Assembly (NCBI GenBank): GCA_945949625.1
Contig: CAMFFI010000050.1
Span: 1-7,272, forward strand
Direction of reading: 5' to 3'
Length of the DNA: 7,272 nt
Origin: an uncultured bacterium
GTDB taxonomy: Bacteria; Bacillota; Clostridia; Oscillospirales; Acutalibacteraceae
Shown here: in pieces, positions 5,686 through 7,272 of the stretch
Numbering within the stretch: the stretch's first letter is position 1
How the letters are laid out: each line of letters starts with the position of its first letter
Position numbers and translations under genes: made by a program
The notes under the pieces: generated by a model
Seen by the model: only the letters and a program-made list of their open reading frames with translations
The model's database searches: none
Told to the model about the DNA's origin: nothing

Positions 5686-6588
5686 ATGAAAATAGACAGA
5701 CTTATGGGCATACTTTCTGTTCTTATGCAAAAGGACAGCGTTACCGCACCGTATCTTGCTGAAAAATTTGAGGTATCAAGACGTACCATAAACCGTGATA
5801 TTGAAGATTTGTGCAAAGCCGGAATCCCCATTGTAACTGTCCGTGGAAAAAACGGCGGTATTTCGGTTATGGACGGATACAAAATAGACAAAACAATTTT
5901 TACCTCCTCGGAAATGCGTTACATTATTGCAGGACTTAAGGGTTTGGACAGCGTTTCTAAAACAAACAAATACAAACAGCTTATGGACAAACTGACGGTA
6001 GAAAATTCTTCCGTTATTAATAATGAACACATACTTATCGACCTTTCTTCCTGGCACAAATCATCTCTTGCTCCGAAAATAGAGCTTATTCAAAGGGCAA
6101 TTGACAAAAGCCGAAAAATTGAATTCACTTACTATTCCCCAAACGGAGAAACAACAAGAGCTATTGAACCATATACGCTTGTGTTCGTATGGTCCTCCTG
6201 GTACGTATGGGGATATTGTCTTAAACGCCGAGCTTACCGTATGTTTAAGCTGAACAGACTTATAGACCTTCAGCTTACCGATGAAAGCTTTGAAATCAGA
6301 GAGGACGCTCCCTCCTATGATTTTACGGAATTTAATCAGCAGGAAGGTGAAATTGAGGCCTCAATTTTATTCAGCGACAGCGTTAAATGGCGTATTATTG
6401 ATGAATTTGGAATAGAATATGTGGAAGAAACAGATAAAGGAAATATAGTCACCTTCAAATGGTGGGACAAGCCTTCTCTGTTCAGCTGGCTTTTAAGCTT
6501 TGGAACAGATGCGGAAATTTTGGAACCCGAAAATCTCCGTATTGAATTTAAAGAGCTTACAGAAAAAATACGGGATTTATATTCTTAA
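5686..6588 (+). CDS. WYL-domain transcriptional regulator (YafY/DeoR-type HTH)
   Basis: This 300-residue cytosolic DNA-binding protein has the standard three-part WYL layout. An N-terminal DeoR/HTH_11-type winged helix spans about 1-60 (VTAPYLAEKFEVSRRTINRD at 19-38 is the helix-turn-helix, and GKNGGISV the wing). The WYL domain spans about 130-195, with IEFTYYSPNGE, AIEPYTLVF and SSWYVWGYCLKRRAYR; the family triad reads Trp172-Tyr173-Val174. A C-terminal WCX-like domain (about 220-298) contains a central VTFKWW. Members sense ligands, often nucleotides or nucleic acids, and regulate nearby or stress genes; the ligand here is unknown. I chose ATG 5686 with GGTGA (5676-5680) five bases upstream. 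The in-frame ATG at 5665 lies inside the predicted -10 box and has no ribosome binding site. The best candidate target is its own promoter or the GyrI-like gene 216 bases downstream. Confidence 0.9.
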   Translation: MKIDRLMGILSVLMQKDSVTAPYLAEKFEVSRRTINRDIEDLCKAGIPIVTVRGKNGGISVMDGYKIDKTIFTSSEMRYIIAGLKGLDSVSKTNKYKQLMDKLTVENSSVINNEHILIDLSSWHKSSLAPKIELIQRAIDKSRKIEFTYYSPNGETTRAIEPYTLVFVWSSWYVWGYCLKRRAYRMFKLNRLIDLQLTDESFEIREDAPSYDFTEFNQQEGEIEASILFSDSVKWRIIDEFGIEYVEETDKGNIVTFKWWDKPSLFSWLLSFGTDAEILEPENLRIEFKELTEKIRDLYS

Positions 6589-6708
6589 CAGAACACACTG
6601 TTGTCATAATAAAATTAAATAATAATAAGGTTACTTAAGGTAAATGTTATATTGAACCTTTAAAACAGATAATACATTCTATGAAGAACAACAGCTTTCC
6701 TTGTTTAA

Positions 6709-6735
6709 TTTAAAAAATGCAAATTATTTTTTAAA
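6709..6735. repeat. A/T-only 10-bp perfect inverted repeat
   Basis: TTTAAAAAAT (6709-6718) is the exact reverse complement of ATTTTTTAAA (6726-6735), around a 7-base centre. The right arm shares four bases (6732-6735) with the left arm of the next hairpin, so the two stems cannot form together. The stem has no G or C pair, so as RNA it is weak; as DNA it could be a binding site. Confidence 0.45.
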
Positions 6736-6763
6736 CACGACAATCAGATGTCGTGTTTATTGT
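6732..6763 (+). terminator. Candidate hairpin terminator or operator between the WYL and GyrI-like genes
   Basis: TAAACACGACA (6732-6742) pairs perfectly over 11 bp with TGTCGTGTTTA (6749-6759) around a 6-base loop. Downstream is TTGTTAT, a poor T tract, so termination is uncertain. It lies 144 bases after the WYL stop and 46 bases before the GyrI-like start, a position that also fits an operator or leader structure for the downstream gene. The rest of the 6589-6804 spacer is AT-rich with no convincing gene; I could not place a good promoter for the GyrI-like gene. Confidence 0.45.
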
Positions 6764-6804
6764 TATAAAATACAATTACTAAATCAAAGGAAAGAGGTTT
6801 CAAT

Positions 6805-7260
6805 ATGAATTATGAAATTGTAAATTTAGAAGAAAAAACAGTAGTGGGATTAAGTGCAAGAACCAATAACTTTTTCCCGGATATGCAAAAGGTTATAGGT
6901 ACCCTATGGAGCGATTTTTACGGAAAAGGTGTTTATGAAAAAATAACAGACAAAGCTAATTATAAGGCTTTAGGTATTTACTCCGATTATGAAAACGATG
7001 AAAAAGGAGATTATACCGTCACTGTGGGCTGTCAGGTTACAAATGCAGATAAAATTCCTGAAAACACCGTCCGTCTTACTGTTCCCAAGGGTAAATACGC
7101 AAAATTCATCGTAAGGGGGCATATGCAAAGGGCTGTATCTGATTTTTGGCAGGAGCTTTGGAAAATTGACCTTCCCCGTTCTTACGTCTGCGACTTTGAG
7201 GAATATCAAAACAGCGATATGGAAAACGCTGAAATACATATTTATATAGGACTGAAATAA
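6805..7260 (+). CDS. Stand-alone GyrI-like / AraC effector-binding domain protein
   Basis: The 151-residue protein fits a single GyrI-like small-molecule-binding domain (the effector domain also found in AraC- and MerR-type regulators such as Rob and BmrR), without any DNA-binding domain. It starts MNYEIVNLEEKTVVGLSART, the typical opening strand with 'VGLS', followed by the helix FPDMQKVIGTLWSDFYGKG (24-42), LGIYSDYENDEKGDYTVTVG (56-75), the second-repeat strand VPKGKYAKFIVRG (93-105), the helix DFWQELWKIDLP (113-124) and the closing AEIHIYIGLK (142-151) with the usual acidic residue before the last strand. The family binds bulky, often cationic compounds; some relatives hydrolyse cyclopropanoid-type compounds or bind DNA gyrase. 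No specific ligand can be read here. ATG 6805 has AAGAGG (6792-6797) seven bases upstream. It may be controlled by the WYL regulator upstream. Confidence 0.85.
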   Translation: MNYEIVNLEEKTVVGLSARTNNFFPDMQKVIGTLWSDFYGKGVYEKITDKANYKALGIYSDYENDEKGDYTVTVGCQVTNADKIPENTVRLTVPKGKYAKFIVRGHMQRAVSDFWQELWKIDLPRSYVCDFEEYQNSDMENAEIHIYIGLK

Positions 7261-7272
7261 ACGCTTGCAAAA

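Noticed and set aside
6627..6660. AAGGTT...AACCTT and the TTAC/GTAA dyad after the WYL gene
   Set aside because: The arms are only 4-6 bp with loose spacing, and no promoter boxes are properly placed around them; too weak for a MerR-type operator or terminator call.
6684..6691. AAGAACAA, identical to the right arm of the gdhA leader dyad
   Set aside because: A single 8-mer without its partner arm is likely to recur by chance in AT-rich DNA; I do not treat it as a shared operator.
6681..6713. 10-residue open frame MKNNSFPCLI between the WYL and GyrI-like genes
   Set aside because: It has no ribosome binding site, and its length is as expected by chance in this AT-rich spacer.
1..7272. CRISPR array, transposon ends, tRNA genes, phage or defence genes
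   Set aside because: No regularly spaced repeats, terminal inverted repeats flanked by target duplications, tRNA-like cloverleafs or matching protein families are visible.

Overview
The window looks like chromosomal DNA of a low-GC, Gram-positive anaerobe of the Clostridia (Bacillota), probably a gut-type member. The signs are AT-rich intergenic DNA, strong AGGAGG-type ribosome binding sites, AGA-rich arginine codon use in gdhA, and gene families common in clostridial genomes: an SseB-like protein, an HprK-like P-loop protein with a GTPW motif, a WYL regulator and a stand-alone GyrI-like protein. This placement is inference; there is no rRNA or other marker gene. I see no tRNA, CRISPR array, insertion sequence or phage gene.

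Left half, minus strand. Reading leftward from about 3950 there are two transcription units. The first is pyk (pyruvate kinase) followed, one base after its stop codon, by a shikimate-kinase-family gene; it ends at a hairpin terminator at 1872-1906. The second starts from a good sigma-A-type promoter at 1818-1846 and holds an HprK-like P-loop kinase, an NAD(P)H-hydrate epimerase (nnrE) and the first 58 codons of an SseB-like gene that runs off the left edge. The gaps are 12 and 14 bases, so these three genes are probably cotranscribed.

Middle. A 327-base AT-rich divergent spacer separates pyk from gdhA. It contains a recognisable promoter for each gene, an 11-bp perfect inverted repeat with widely spaced arms, an 8-bp direct repeat at one-turn spacing, and a hairpin in the predicted gdhA leader.

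Right half, plus strand. gdhA encodes a full-length hexameric glutamate dehydrogenase with NADP-type cofactor residues and ends in a strong intrinsic terminator. A WYL-domain regulator follows from its own promoter with a very short leader. After a 216-base spacer holding two overlapping, mutually exclusive hairpins comes a stand-alone GyrI-like effector-binding protein.

Functionally the window covers the carbon/nitrogen junction (PEP to pyruvate; 2-oxoglutarate plus ammonia to glutamate), nicotinamide cofactor repair, and two small-molecule-sensing proteins. No clear new multi-gene system is present. The points most worth checking are a shikimate-kinase paralogue lacking a substrate-binding arginine, an epimerase whose C-terminal tail looks like a remnant of the dehydratase domain, an HprK-like kinase without a visible partner, and the architecture of the pyk-gdhA spacer.
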